Shown piece after piece: positions 24,629 to 33,829 of a stretch of DNA of 64,000 bases (positions are counted from its first letter, which is position 1; every line of letters begins with the position of its first letter). The translations under genes were made by a program, and so were the position numbers. The notes beneath the pieces are model-generated. The model was not told the origin of the DNA. It made no database searches and saw only the letters and a list, made by a program, of their open reading frames with translations. The stretch comes from an uncultured Ruminiclostridium sp. GTDB lineage: Bacteria > Bacillota > Clostridia > Oscillospirales > Ruminococcaceae. The stretch covers positions 32,796 through 96,795 of the forward strand of contig CALXIO010000003.1 in the NCBI GenBank assembly GCA_944388385.1, given 5' to 3'.

Positions 24629-26980
24629 ATGAGATGCAGCTTATGTGACGGCTGGGAATTTTGCGAAAGCTGGACTGAAGAATTTTCCCGGGGTGAGGGA
24701 AATGCAGAAAAAATAAGAATTCCCCACACCTGCAAGGAATTACCCCTTCATTCAATAGACCCCGATTCCTATCAGATGATATGCGGATATAGAAAAAGGC
24801 TTTGTATCACAGAAAAACTGAAGAAAAAAAGGCTGTTTTTACAGTTTGACGGGGCAGGGCATATAGCTACTGTTTATGTAAACGGCAGGGAAACAATAAC
24901 CCACCGTTGCGGCTATACCTCATTTAAGGTGGAAATAACAGACCTTGTTAATATCGGGGAAAACCTTATTTCGGTAAGGCTTGACACCACCGAAAATCCC
25001 CTTATACCTCCCTTTGGCTTTGTGGTGGATTATCTTACCTACGGCGGACTTTACAGAGAGGTGTGGCTTGATACCTATGAAAAGTCCTTTATATCGGATA
25101 TATATGTTACCACCCCCACCACCGATACAGCTGATATAAGGGTAACTACCGAGGGGGATATAAAGGATTTTACCCTTGAAGCGGAAATATATGACCCTCT
25201 TGGAAAAAGTGTATTTAAGGGCAAGCCGGGTATAATAAATATCCCGGGGGCTAAATGCTGGGATATAAATTCCCCAAATCTTTACACCCTTAAAGTAAGG
25301 CTTATTTCAAAGGGTATAGAAACAGACAGCAAGGAAACCACCTTCGGCTTTCGCACGGCTGAGTTTAAATCAGACGGCTTTTATTTAAACGGCAAAAAGG
25401 TATTTATAAGAGGCCTTAACCGTCATCAAAGTTACCCATATATAGGCTATGCTGCTACCGAATCATTACAGCGTGAGGACGCAAGAATATTAAAGTATGA
25501 GCTTAGCTGTAACGCAGTAAGAACCAGTCACTATCCCCAAAGTCATTATTTTATTGATGAATGTGACAGGCTTGGTTTACTTGTGTTTACGGAAATACCG
25601 GGCTGGCAGCATATAGGGGATGAACAATGGAAAGAGCAGGCCTGCGAAAATCTTAGGGAGATGATACTTCAGTACCGCAATCACCCCTCAATAATATTAT
25701 GGGGTGTTCGCATAAATGAAAGTCAGGACGATGACGAATTTTACAGCCGTACAAATAAAATAGCCCATGAGCTTGACAACAGCAGAGCCACCTCGGGAGT
25801 AAGGTATATAGAAAAAAGTCATCTTTTAGAGGATGTATATGCCTTTAACGATTTTTCCCATGACGGAAAAACCCCGGGTGTAAAGCCAAAAAAGGCAGTT
25901 ACTCCCGATACCGGCAAGGCGCTATTGGTGTCCGAATGTAACGGCCATATGTACCCCACAAAGTCCTTTGATACATGGGAAAAAAGGCAGGAGCAGGCAT
26001 TACGCCATGCAAGGGTACAGAGTGCCGCTAAAAAGGAACACGCAGGCTGTTTTGGATGGTGTATGTTTGATTATCCCACCCATAAGGATTTCGGCTCAGG
26101 GGACAGAATTTGCTATCACGGTGTTATGGATCACTTCCGCAATCCCAAATTAGCCGCCGCAGTTTATGCAAGCCAGGGGGATAATTCCCCGGTGCTTGAG
26201 GTAGGCTCATCCATGGATATAGGAGATTATCCCGGCGGACAGGTGGGGGATATATATGTATTTTCCAATGCAGATGAAGTAAAGCTGTATAAAAACGACA
26301 TATATGTAACAAGCCTTAAAAAATCCCCCCTTACAGGACTTACAAATCCCCCCTTTGAAGCAAATGATACCATAGGCTGTCTTTTGGAAACAATAGAGGG
26401 ATTTTCTCCCTCCAAGGCAAAAATTTTAAGGGAATGTCTGCTTGCCGCCGGAAAATACGGACTTTCAGGCCTGCCCTTTAAGTATAAGGCAAAAATGCTG
26501 TGGTGCATGGCAAGATACGGACTTAAATTCAGCGACGGTGTGGATTTATACGGAAAGTATGTTGCTAACTGGGGCGGAGAGGCCACCTGCTGGCGCTTTG
26601 AGGGAATAAAAAACGGCAAGGTGGTATCAAGGGCTGTTTGCAGTCCCTCAGCAAAATTACATCTTGAAGTAAAGGCAGATCACACAAGCCTTATTGAAAA
26701 ATCAAGCTATGATATGGCATCGGTAAGGGTAAGAATACTTGACGAAAACGGAAATATTGCCCCCTACGCTCAGCTTCCCGTGACATTTACCATTGAGGGA
26801 GAGGCAGAGCTTGTGGGAGCGAAAACAGTTACTGCAGAGGGAGGAATGTGCGGTACATATATAAAAACCACAGGTAAGCCCGGAAAGGCTTTACTTACCA
26901 TCCACACGGAACAAACCGGAGATGTTACTATTGACTTTGGCATTTCTATCAAGGAGGAAAACAATGAAACTCACCTTTAA
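24629..26980 (+). CDS. Glycoside hydrolase family 2 (beta-galactosidase-like)
   Basis: A 783-residue GH2 enzyme without a signal peptide: an N-terminal sugar-binding jelly roll (~1-150), an immunoglobulin-like domain (~150-250), a TIM barrel (~250-540), and extra beta domains at the end. The acid/base is E364 in the GVRINES segment, and the nucleophile is E436 in LVSECNGH. The substrate is probably a beta-galactoside or related glycoside; GH2 also includes glucuronidases and mannosidases. No ribosome site stronger than GGAGTGAGATAA is present, and it is 5 bp from the TetR stop, suggesting coupling. Its 3' end overlaps the transporter start by 17 bp. Confidence 0.9.
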   Translation: MRCSLCDGWEFCESWTEEFSRGEGNAEKIRIPHTCKELPLHSIDPDSYQMICGYRKRLCITEKLKKKRLFLQFDGAGHIATVYVNGRETITHRCGYTSFKVEITDLVNIGENLISVRLDTTENPLIPPFGFVVDYLTYGGLYREVWLDTYEKSFISDIYVTTPTTDTADIRVTTEGDIKDFTLEAEIYDPLGKSVFKGKPGIINIPGAKCWDINSPNLYTLKVRLISKGIETDSKETTFGFRTAEFKSDGFYLNGKKVFIRGLNRHQSYPYIGYAATESLQREDARILKYELSCNAVRTSHYPQSHYFIDECDRLGLLVFTEIPGWQHIGDEQWKEQACENLREMILQYRNHPSIILWGVRINESQDDDEFYSRTNKIAHELDNSRATSGVRYIEKSHLLEDVYAFNDFSHDGKTPGVKPKKAVTPDTGKALLVSECNGHMYPTKSFDTWEKRQEQALRHARVQSAAKKEHAGCFGWCMFDYPTHKDFGSGDRICYHGVMDHFRNPKLAAAVYASQGDNSPVLEVGSSMDIGDYPGGQVGDIYVFSNADEVKLYKNDIYVTSLKKSPLTGLTNPPFEANDTIGCLLETIEGFSPSKAKILRECLLAAGKYGLSGLPFKYKAKMLWCMARYGLKFSDGVDLYGKYVANWGGEATCWRFEGIKNGKVVSRAVCSPSAKLHLEVKADHTSLIEKSSYDMASVRVRILDENGNIAPYAQLPVTFTIEGEAELVGAKTVTAEGGMCGTYIKTTGKPGKALLTIHTEQTGDVTIDFGISIKEENNETHL

Positions 26981-28343
26981 GCAAAAAGCGGCATTCGGTA
27001 TAGGGGCAGTAGGCAAGGATATGGTATATGCCCTGTCCGCATCCTATACTATGTATTTCTATCAGGATGTACTGGGGGTAAGCGCTACCTTTGTAGGTCT
27101 TATACTTATGATAGCCCGTATATTCGATGCGGTAAATGACCCATTTATGGGAATACTTGTAGCAAAGACAAATACACGCTGGGGCAGATTTCGTCCCTGG
27201 CTTTTTACCGGAACTGTGCTTAATGCGGTGGTTTTATATGCTCTTTTTGCCGCACCTGACCTTTCTCAGTCGGGACTTATGGTTTACTTCTCCATTGTAT
27301 ATATACTCTGGGGAGTTACCTATACAATGATGGATATACCCTACTGGTCAATGATTCCTGCGGTAACAAAAACCTCAGCCGACCGTGAAAATCTTTCTGT
27401 GGTAGGCCGTACCTGTGCAGGTGTGGGCAGCGCAATTATTTCCATGCTGACCATGTTCTTGGTAGGTGTTTTTGGCGGTGACAGCGAGCGTGAGGGCTTT
27501 CGCTGGGTAGCCCTTATAGTGGCAGTTGTATTTGTTATCGCAGAGGTGCTTTGCTGTATTTTCTTTAAGGAAGGCTCCCGGACAGAAATGAAGTCAGCCG
27601 GCATAAAGGAAATGTTCAAGGCTCTTTTCAGAAATGACCAGGCCATGATAGTTGTACTTACAATAGTGCTTATAAATTCAGCCCTTTACCTTACTTCAAA
27701 CTTTGTTATATACTTTTTCAAGTATGATTTCGGTGGTGCTGACTGGAAGGGAAATTACACCCTCTTTTCAACCGTAGGCGGTGCGGCTCAGATACTGGGT
27801 ATGATGGTGCTTTATCCTCTTTTAAGAAAAGCCCTTTCCGGCACTAAGGTGTTTGTTTTAAGCCTAGTAACCGCCATATGCGCCTATGTAATTTTACTTG
27901 GTGTATGCCTTGCAGGATTTTCTGCAAATCTTGTGGTACTCTTTGTTCCCGGTGTGCTTATCTTTGCTTGCAACGGTATGCTGTCGGTACTTACAACTTT
28001 ATTCTTATCAAACAGCGTTGACTACGGACAGCTTAAAACCGGCAGAAGAGAAGAAAGCGTTATCTTCTCCATGCAGACCTTTGTGGTAAAGGCTGCATCG
28101 GGTGTATCTGTATTCCTTACAGGTATAGGCCTTGACATTATAGGACTTCAGGGTAATGCAGAGGAAACAGGGGAGATAATAACCCAATCAGCGCAAACTC
28201 TTATGGGACTTCGTCTTATGATGACCGTGCTTCCTGTAATTGTCCTTATAATAGCACTGATTATCTTCAAAAAGAAATTCCTTCTCACAGACGAAAAGGT
28301 GGAGGAAATATCAAATCAGCTTAAAGAAAAGGAGCAGGTATGA
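26964..28343 (+). CDS. GPH-family sugar:cation symporter (MelB-like)
   Basis: A 459-residue membrane protein with about twelve hydrophobic helices. The N-terminal segment FGIGAVGKDMVYALSASYTM and the cytoplasmic motif NDPFMGILVAKTNTRWGRFRPW are characteristic of glycoside-pentoside-hexuronide:cation symporters. It would import an oligosaccharide or glycoside with Na+ or H+. The start at 26964 (MKLTFKQKA) follows AAGGAGG, inside the end of the GH2 gene. The stop overlaps the next start in ATGA (28340-28343), so GH2, transporter and GH36 form a tightly coupled operon. Confidence 0.93.
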   Translation: MKLTFKQKAAFGIGAVGKDMVYALSASYTMYFYQDVLGVSATFVGLILMIARIFDAVNDPFMGILVAKTNTRWGRFRPWLFTGTVLNAVVLYALFAAPDLSQSGLMVYFSIVYILWGVTYTMMDIPYWSMIPAVTKTSADRENLSVVGRTCAGVGSAIISMLTMFLVGVFGGDSEREGFRWVALIVAVVFVIAEVLCCIFFKEGSRTEMKSAGIKEMFKALFRNDQAMIVVLTIVLINSALYLTSNFVIYFFKYDFGGADWKGNYTLFSTVGGAAQILGMMVLYPLLRKALSGTKVFVLSLVTAICAYVILLGVCLAGFSANLVVLFVPGVLIFACNGMLSVLTTLFLSNSVDYGQLKTGRREESVIFSMQTFVVKAASGVSVFLTGIGLDIIGLQGNAEETGEIITQSAQTLMGLRLMMTVLPVIVLIIALIIFKKKFLLTDEKVEEISNQLKEKEQV

Positions 28344-29920
28344 GTAAGCTTTCCTGGTGTGTAAAATTAAAGGATAATGATACAAATTTCAGCGGTAGCG
28401 TAAATGCTGAAAATATAGTCCGTGTATGCCCCCATATTCCTGCCGGGGAAATAGAAAGGGTAACTGCCGTTATTCCCCATAAAATGACAGATGAGGAAAG
28501 GCTTTTTATGAACGGCTACCAGACCTGGACATATAGCCCCGAGTACGGCAAAAATGACCGTCAGAGAGGACTTTCTCATCTTCCGAAGGCGCTTGTTGAT
28601 AAATATTCCTTTGATCGTTACGGGGATTATCACTTTGTAAAATACCCCGGCACAAAGGGATTTTTCCATGGTTTTTCCTATTGTTATTTTCGCCGGGGAG
28701 AAAAATTTTCCCTTATAGCCTCCCTTAGCGAAAGACAGGGCTACACCATATTCAGATACGACAGCAAAAAGGGTCTGCTTTATATCGAAAGGGATTGCAG
28801 TGGAGTATATCACAATGGCGGATGTTTTCCTGCCTTTGAATTATATTTCGGTAATGGAAGCGAAAATAAGGTCTTTGACGAATGGTTTTCTGCCATGGGA
28901 ATTAAACCTTTGACAGAAAAGCAAATAGCAGGATATTCAAGCTGGTATAACCGCTATGAGGATATTACCTATGACAGCATAATTTCCGATCTTGAAGGGT
29001 GCAAAAAGGTAATGAAGCCGGGGGATCTTTTCCAGATAGATGACGGCTGGGAGCCTTATGTAGGGGACTGGCTTATACCGGATAAGGAAAAATTCCCGGT
29101 GGATATGAAAAATGTAACCGATACAATACACAGCTCCGGCTTTAAGGCAGGGCTGTGGCTTGCCCCCTTTGTATGCGAGGAAAAATCCGACATATTTAAA
29201 AATCACCCGGACTGGCTTTTTAAGGTTCAGGGTAAGCCCTATAAATGCGGCGGCAACTGGTCAGGCTTTTATGCCCTTGATATAGACAACAAAGAGGTTA
29301 GGGATTATTTAAAAGAAGTCTTTGACAGGGTGCTTAATACCTGGGGCTTTGATCTTGTAAAGCTGGATTTTCTATACGGGGCGGCACCCTTTGGCACAAG
29401 GGAGGAGAGCCGCGGCGGAAGAATGATAAGAGCCATGGAGCTTCTAAGAGAATGGTGCGGCGATAAGCTGATTTTAGGCTGTGGCGTTCCTGTTATGCCT
29501 GCCTTCGGTCTGGTGGATTATTGCAGAGTAAGCTGTGATGTGGGTCTTGACTGGGATGATAAATGGTTTATGAGGTTTATGCACCGGGAGAGAGTTTCCA
29601 CAAAGCAGGCAATAGAAAATACCATTTTCAGAAGGCAGTTAAACCGCCGGGCATATTTAAGCGACCCGGATGTATTTTTCCTTCGGGATTATAATATCAG
29701 CCTTACAAAACAGCAGAAAGAAAAGCTGGCAACAGTAAATGCCCTTATGGGTGGGGTGTTGCTTACCTCCGATGATCCCTCACACTACACCGCAGAAAAA
29801 TGTGAATTTTATATTCATCTTCTTATGCTCCGTTATGCAACGGATATTAAGGTAAATACCGATAATGGCATAAGAATAAGCTATAATCTCGGGGGTACAA
29901 AAAACACTATACAGATTTAA
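28340..29920 (+). CDS. GH36-like alpha-galactosidase
   Basis: A 526-residue glycosidase of clan GH-D without a signal peptide. A short N-terminal beta domain (~1-190) precedes the TIM barrel, which contains FQIDDGWE, AGLWLAPF, the nucleophile D343 in LVKLDFLY, and the probable acid/base D400 in CRVSCDVG. It is shorter than the ~720-residue classical GH36 enzymes, which is usual for a subset of clostridial members. The natural substrate is inferred to be an alpha-galactoside. It is translationally coupled to the symporter and closes the operon before a terminator. Confidence 0.88.
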   Translation: MSKLSWCVKLKDNDTNFSGSVNAENIVRVCPHIPAGEIERVTAVIPHKMTDEERLFMNGYQTWTYSPEYGKNDRQRGLSHLPKALVDKYSFDRYGDYHFVKYPGTKGFFHGFSYCYFRRGEKFSLIASLSERQGYTIFRYDSKKGLLYIERDCSGVYHNGGCFPAFELYFGNGSENKVFDEWFSAMGIKPLTEKQIAGYSSWYNRYEDITYDSIISDLEGCKKVMKPGDLFQIDDGWEPYVGDWLIPDKEKFPVDMKNVTDTIHSSGFKAGLWLAPFVCEEKSDIFKNHPDWLFKVQGKPYKCGGNWSGFYALDIDNKEVRDYLKEVFDRVLNTWGFDLVKLDFLYGAAPFGTREESRGGRMIRAMELLREWCGDKLILGCGVPVMPAFGLVDYCRVSCDVGLDWDDKWFMRFMHRERVSTKQAIENTIFRRQLNRRAYLSDPDVFFLRDYNISLTKQQKEKLATVNALMGGVLLTSDDPSHYTAEKCEFYIHLLMLRYATDIKVNTDNGIRISYNLGGTKNTIQI

Positions 29921-29921
29921 T

Positions 29922-29950
29922 AAAAAGCCGGATTGATTCCGGCTTTTTTT
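29922..29950 (+). terminator. Terminator of the glycan operon
   Basis: AAAAGCCGGA, loop TTGAT, TCCGGCTTTT, then TTTACTT. Confidence 0.92.
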
Positions 29951-30014
29951 ACTTATGTTATATATTGACAAATATTCGACACGGATGTATAATTATTTTG
30001 GAAGGAAGAGATAT

Positions 30015-31067
30015 ATGAAAAAGAGAATAACTGCAATTTTAATTGCAATTTCAATGGCATTGTCCTTTACAGCCTGTAATGAGGCAAAAACACCCGATAC
30101 AGAAAGCAATAGCTCAGCTATAGCTACTACAACCACAGCTAATAAAACAGATATAACAACCACCACCCCAAAGCCTACTACTACAACTACAACCACCACT
30201 CCAAAGCCCACTACAACAACCACTCCAAAACCCACCACCACTACAACAACCACTACAACAACTCCTGCACCCTTATGGACTGAGGAAAAGATAGAGCCCA
30301 CAAAGAAATATCTTAATACATGGGTATACAGCAGAAAAGATGCCCTTATGGGCTCAGAAACTTTAACCTTATACAATCTCAATGAGATAGTTACAATAGT
30401 AGCCGTTACCAATACTGATTATTGTAAATTAGATAACGGGGAATATATACATAGTGATTATTTAAGTGACGGTATAATAGAATATACTACCACAACCACA
30501 ACAACCACAACAACCACCACGCCGCCCACCAACATGACACAGGCCACACAGGACCCTAATGCTCCTGCACCGGCAAAATATATTTCTTCCGGCTATCAGC
30601 CCCTTGATGATATTATTTTCCCCTTGCTTGATACACTTGTTTTTGACTATATGACAGTAGATGAAAAGTGCTACTCAATATACTATTATCTTACAGAGAA
30701 TTTTAAATATCAGGAACGCACCCTGCTTATTCCCCAGGATAAAAAGAACATAGAAGGTCAGCTTTTTGCCATGAGCCTTTTTGAAAAGAAGATAGGAATT
30801 TGCTATGACTTTTCCTATGCTTATATGTATATGACAAGGGCAATAGGCCTTGATTCAAGAGTTCATAATGGTTTGCATTATTCAGGACCATATGAATATA
30901 CCGATCATTCTTGGGTAATGATAAATTTAGGCGGCGTTGAATATGGTTATGACCCTGCTATGGACGGTGTAATTAAAAATTACGGCACAAGTCAGGGAGT
31001 AGGAACTTATAACCGATATAGAATGAGCCCGGAGCAATTAGCAAATGATTTCAGATATATATTTTAA
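30015..31067 (+). CDS. Lipoprotein with Thr-rich linkers and transglutaminase-like domain
   Basis: A 350-residue exported protein. A lipoprotein signal (MKKRITAILIAISMALSFTAC, Cys21) is followed by a long Thr/Pro/Lys linker (about residues 45-95), a small SH3-like beta module (LNTWVYSRKDALMGSETLTL region), a second Thr-rich linker, and a C-terminal transglutaminase-like domain with the expected Cys-His-Asp order: GICYDFS, DHSW and YGYDPAMD. Such domains act as cysteine proteases or crosslinkers at the cell surface; the substrate is unknown. The start at 30015 has GGAAGGAAGAG upstream; the frame is open 20 codons earlier without a site. A monocistronic gene between terminators. Confidence 0.85.
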   Translation: MKKRITAILIAISMALSFTACNEAKTPDTESNSSAIATTTTANKTDITTTTPKPTTTTTTTTPKPTTTTTPKPTTTTTTTTTTPAPLWTEEKIEPTKKYLNTWVYSRKDALMGSETLTLYNLNEIVTIVAVTNTDYCKLDNGEYIHSDYLSDGIIEYTTTTTTTTTTTTPPTNMTQATQDPNAPAPAKYISSGYQPLDDIIFPLLDTLVFDYMTVDEKCYSIYYYLTENFKYQERTLLIPQDKKNIEGQLFAMSLFEKKIGICYDFSYAYMYMTRAIGLDSRVHNGLHYSGPYEYTDHSWVMINLGGVEYGYDPAMDGVIKNYGTSQGVGTYNRYRMSPEQLANDFRYIF

Positions 31068-31069
31068 TA

Positions 31070-31103
31070 AAAAATCCGTGGTATATACCACGGATTTCTT
31101 TTT
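31070..31103 (+). terminator. Bidirectional terminator
   Basis: AAATCCGTGGTA and TACCACGGATTT form a 12-bp stem with T-runs on both sides; it ends the lipoprotein gene on the plus strand and the flavoprotein gene on the minus strand. Confidence 0.9.
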
Positions 31104-31648
31104 TATATTGCCTTTCCAAGTAAATATGCGTCGGTAAGCTCCTTCTTGCCCTCAATATCACCGGGAGCAAATACACCTGTGCACAGTACCTTGCCCTTAT
31201 CCTTCCAGCCAAGATGCTTCATGACTCTGTCATACCAGTAAATAGTTTCATCATAGCCGTTGCCCTCAGCCGCCATTAACAGCGCACATTCCTTTATAGG
31301 GTTAGCGTAATTTTCATTACACTCAGCCACCGCAAAAAGCCTGTCAAAGGCACATTTAAGCTGACCGCTTATTGTCCAGTAGTAAAGGGGAGAGGCAAGC
31401 ACCACCACATCCGCTTCCTTGTAGGAGGGATATATTTTTTCCATGTCGTCCTTTTGTACACAGGGACTGTCCGGATTTTTACCGCCGCCGCAACAACCAA
31501 GACAGGGGTGAATGTTCATTTTCTGAAGATCAAAGCGCTCTACTGTGTTTCCTGATTCCTCAGCACCCTTTGTAAAGGCGGAAATAAGCTGTGCTGTATT
31601 TCCTTTAAGTCTGGGACTTCCGTTTAAAATAACTATTTTCTTCGCCAT
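31103..31648 (-). CDS. Flavodoxin-family NAD(P)H-dependent FMN reductase
   Basis: A 181-residue flavodoxin-fold protein. The FMN-phosphate loop is NGSPRLKGNTAQL (residues 8-20), and a cysteine cluster CLGCCGGGKNPDSPC follows near residue 50, as in iron-sulfur flavoproteins and related clostridial reductases. The isoalloxazine loop is LASPLYYWTISGQLK. It probably reduces quinones or nitro/azo-type acceptors, or acts in redox defence; the substrate is not known. AAAAGGAGTTGATTTC precedes the ATG. It is alone on its transcript, downstream of no other gene. Confidence 0.88.
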   Translation of the reverse strand: MAKKIVILNGSPRLKGNTAQLISAFTKGAEESGNTVERFDLQKMNIHPCLGCCGGGKNPDSPCVQKDDMEKIYPSYKEADVVVLASPLYYWTISGQLKCAFDRLFAVAECNENYANPIKECALLMAAEGNGYDETIYWYDRVMKHLGWKDKGKVLCTGVFAPGDIEGKKELTDAYLLGKAI

Positions 31649-31791
31649 GAAATCAACTCCTTTTCATTTCCGTAATTTAATTATATCATACACCATACTT
31701 TTGTCAAGAACTTACATTTTTGTGAGGTACTTACCTGAAGTAAAGTAAAAAGCATAGCATGAAAGCTGTGCTTTACTTATATTCACTTAAA

Positions 31792-33096
31792 CTAAAGAAT
31801 ATCTATGTATTCGCCGTTAAGAGCCTTGTTCATGCTTCTTACTGCACAGAACTTACCGCACATTGAACAGCTGTCCTCATGCTCAGGAGCACGGCTGTCA
31901 CGGATAGCCTTTGCGGTTTCGGGATCAATGGCACATTCCCATTGCTTTTCCCAGTCAAAGGTGCGTCTTGCATCTGACATGGCATTGTCAATATCCATAG
32001 CATGGGGGATCTTCTTTGCTATATCAGCCGCATGGGCGGCAATTTTGGAGGCGATTATACCCTGCTTTACATCATCCACATTGGGAAGCGCAAGGTGTTC
32101 AGCCGGTGTTACATAGCAAAGGAATGCCGCACCTGAAGCAGCGGCAATAGCACCGCCGATAGCTGAAGTAATGTGATCATAACCGGGGGCAATATCTGTA
32201 ACTAATGGGCCCAGTACATAGAAGGGAGCACCCATGCAGATAGTCTGCTGAAGCTTCATATTAGCCTCAATCTGATCCATAGGCATATGACCGGGACCCT
32301 CAACCATTACCTGTACATCCTTTTCCCAGGCTCTCTTTGTAAGCTCGCCTAAGCGTACCAGCTCCTCTATCTGGCAAACATCACTTGCATCCGCAAGACA
32401 ACCGGGTCTGCAAGCATCTCCAAGGGAGATAGTCACATCATATTCTCTGCATATATCAAGAATTTCATCATAATACTCATAGAAGGGATTTTCATTACCT
32501 GTCATGCTCATCCATGCAAATACAAGGGAGCCGCCGCGGGATACTATGTTCATCTTTCTCTTGTGTTTTTTTATCTGCTCAATGGTCTTTCTTGTAATAC
32601 CGCAGTGAAGTGTAACAAAATCCACACCGTCCATAGCGTGAAGTCTTACCACATCAATAAAATCCTTTGCGGTAAGGGTAGCTAAATCCCTCTGATAATG
32701 AATAACGCTGTCATATACGGGAACTGTACCTATCATGGCTGGGCACTCTGCTGTCAACTTCTGACGGAAGGGCTGTGTATTTCCGTGGGAGGATAAGTCC
32801 ATAATAGCCTCAGCTCCCATATCAACAGCCGCCATAACCTTCTTCATTTCAATGCCATAGTCCTTGCAGTCCCTTGACACGCCTAAGTTTACATTTATCT
32901 TTGTACGGAGCATAGAGCCTACACCGTTAGGATCAATGCAGGTATGAAGCTTATTTGCGCAGATAGCCACCTGACCCTTAGCCACAAGCTCTCTTATTTC
33001 CTCCTCGGTTCTGTATTCCTTCTTTGCTACCGCCTTCATTTCAGGGGTAATAATGCCACGCTTAGCGGCATCCATCTGTGTTGTGTAATTTCTCAT
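31792..33096 (-). CDS. thiC: Phosphomethylpyrimidine synthase ThiC
   Basis: A 434-residue radical-SAM enzyme that turns aminoimidazole ribotide into HMP-P, the thiamine pyrimidine. The C-terminal CxxCxxxxC cluster reads [13 protein letters not shown]. This is the short ThiC form without the N-terminal extension of proteobacterial enzymes. Other landmarks are [17 protein letters not shown] and [28 protein letters not shown] precedes the ATG. It is the last gene of the riboswitch-controlled thi operon, 87 bp after thiE; a separate promoter in that gap was not evident. Confidence 0.97.
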   Translation of the reverse strand: MRNYTTQMDAAKRGIITPEMKAVAKKEYRTEEEIRELVAKGQVAICANKLHTCIDPNGVGSMLRTKINVNLGVSRDCKDYGIEMKKVMAAVDMGAEAIMDLSSHGNTQPFRQKLTAECPAMIGTVPVYDSVIHYQRDLATLTAKDFIDVVRLHAMDGVDFVTLHCGITRKTIEQIKKHKRKMNIVSRGGSLVFAWMSMTGNENPFYEYYDEILDICREYDVTISLGDACRPGCLADASDVCQIEELVRLGELTKRAWEKDVQVMVEGPGHMPMDQIEANMKLQQTICMGAPFYVLGPLVTDIAPGYDHITSAIGGAIAAASGAAFLCYVTPAEHLALPNVDDVKQGIIASKIAAHAADIAKKIPHAMDIDNAMSDARRTFDWEKQWECAIDPETAKAIRDSRAPEHEDSCSMCGKFCAVRSMNKALNGEYIDIL

Positions 33097-33183
33097 AGTA
33101 CCTTATCCTTTCAGCTTATAACGCTTTTGCATTATTTTTATTATAGCGACAAAGAGTGGTGCTCCCGGTTTGCCGCTTGTTTA

Positions 33184-33822
33184 CTACTTGATGATTTTAA
33201 GCTCAATGGCTCTTTTGCGTAATTCCTTAGCGGCAATATCCGGTCTTTCTGCCTTCATAATAGCAGAAACAACGCAGATACCGGCTATAGGTATACCGCA
33301 GAGAATATCAATATTATCCTTGTTAAGTCCACCTATTGCATTTACCGGAATATCCACCACATCGCAAATTTCCCTTAATGTATCGGTGGAGGTAAGGACA
33401 GTTTTAACCTTTGTGGTGGTGGGATAAATAGCTCCCACTCCAAGATAATCAGCCCCGTTATTATATGCCTCAATAGCCTGGGGAACGGTCTTTGTGGTAG
33501 CCCCGATTATCTTCTTATCACCCATAATTCTTCTGGCGATATTTACAGGCATATCACTCTGACCCACATGAACACCCTCCGCATTTACAGCCATGGCAAC
33601 ATCCACTCTGTCATCTATAATAAGAGGGGTCTTATATTTCATGGAAATTTCGTGTACCTTATTTGCAAGGTCGATATATTCCCTTGTGGTACGCTCCTTT
33701 TCACGAAGCTGCATTAAGGTAACACCACCCGACAAAGCAAGCTCCACACGGTTTAAAAATTCCTTTTCGTCATAGTGGGTGCTGTCGGTTATAAAATAAA
33801 GTGAAGAATCAAATTTTCTCAT
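33184..33822 (-). CDS. thiE: Thiamine-phosphate synthase ThiE
   Basis: A 212-residue TIM-barrel enzyme that couples HMP-PP with the thiazole phosphate to give thiamine phosphate. Motifs: LMQLREKE (pyrophosphate/Mg site), VHVGQSDMP, GATTKTVPQA, GADYLGVGAIYPTTTK and AIGGLNKDNI. The start at 33822 (MRKFDSSLYFITD) has GAGGT upstream and lies 7 bp after the thiH stop; the open frame extending further is inside thiH. The length is normal for the family. Confidence 0.95.
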   Translation of the reverse strand: MRKFDSSLYFITDSTHYDEKEFLNRVELALSGGVTLMQLREKERTTREYIDLANKVHEISMKYKTPLIIDDRVDVAMAVNAEGVHVGQSDMPVNIARRIMGDKKIIGATTKTVPQAIEAYNNGADYLGVGAIYPTTTKVKTVLTSTDTLREICDVVDIPVNAIGGLNKDNIDILCGIPIAGICVVSAIMKAERPDIAAKELRKRAIELKIIK

Positions 33823-33829
33823 ACATACC

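Noticed and set aside
29993..30412. Antisense Val-rich frame opposite the Thr-rich linker
   Set aside because: It is an artefact of ACN codons read on the other strand; the plus-strand gene has a signal peptide and a ribosome site.
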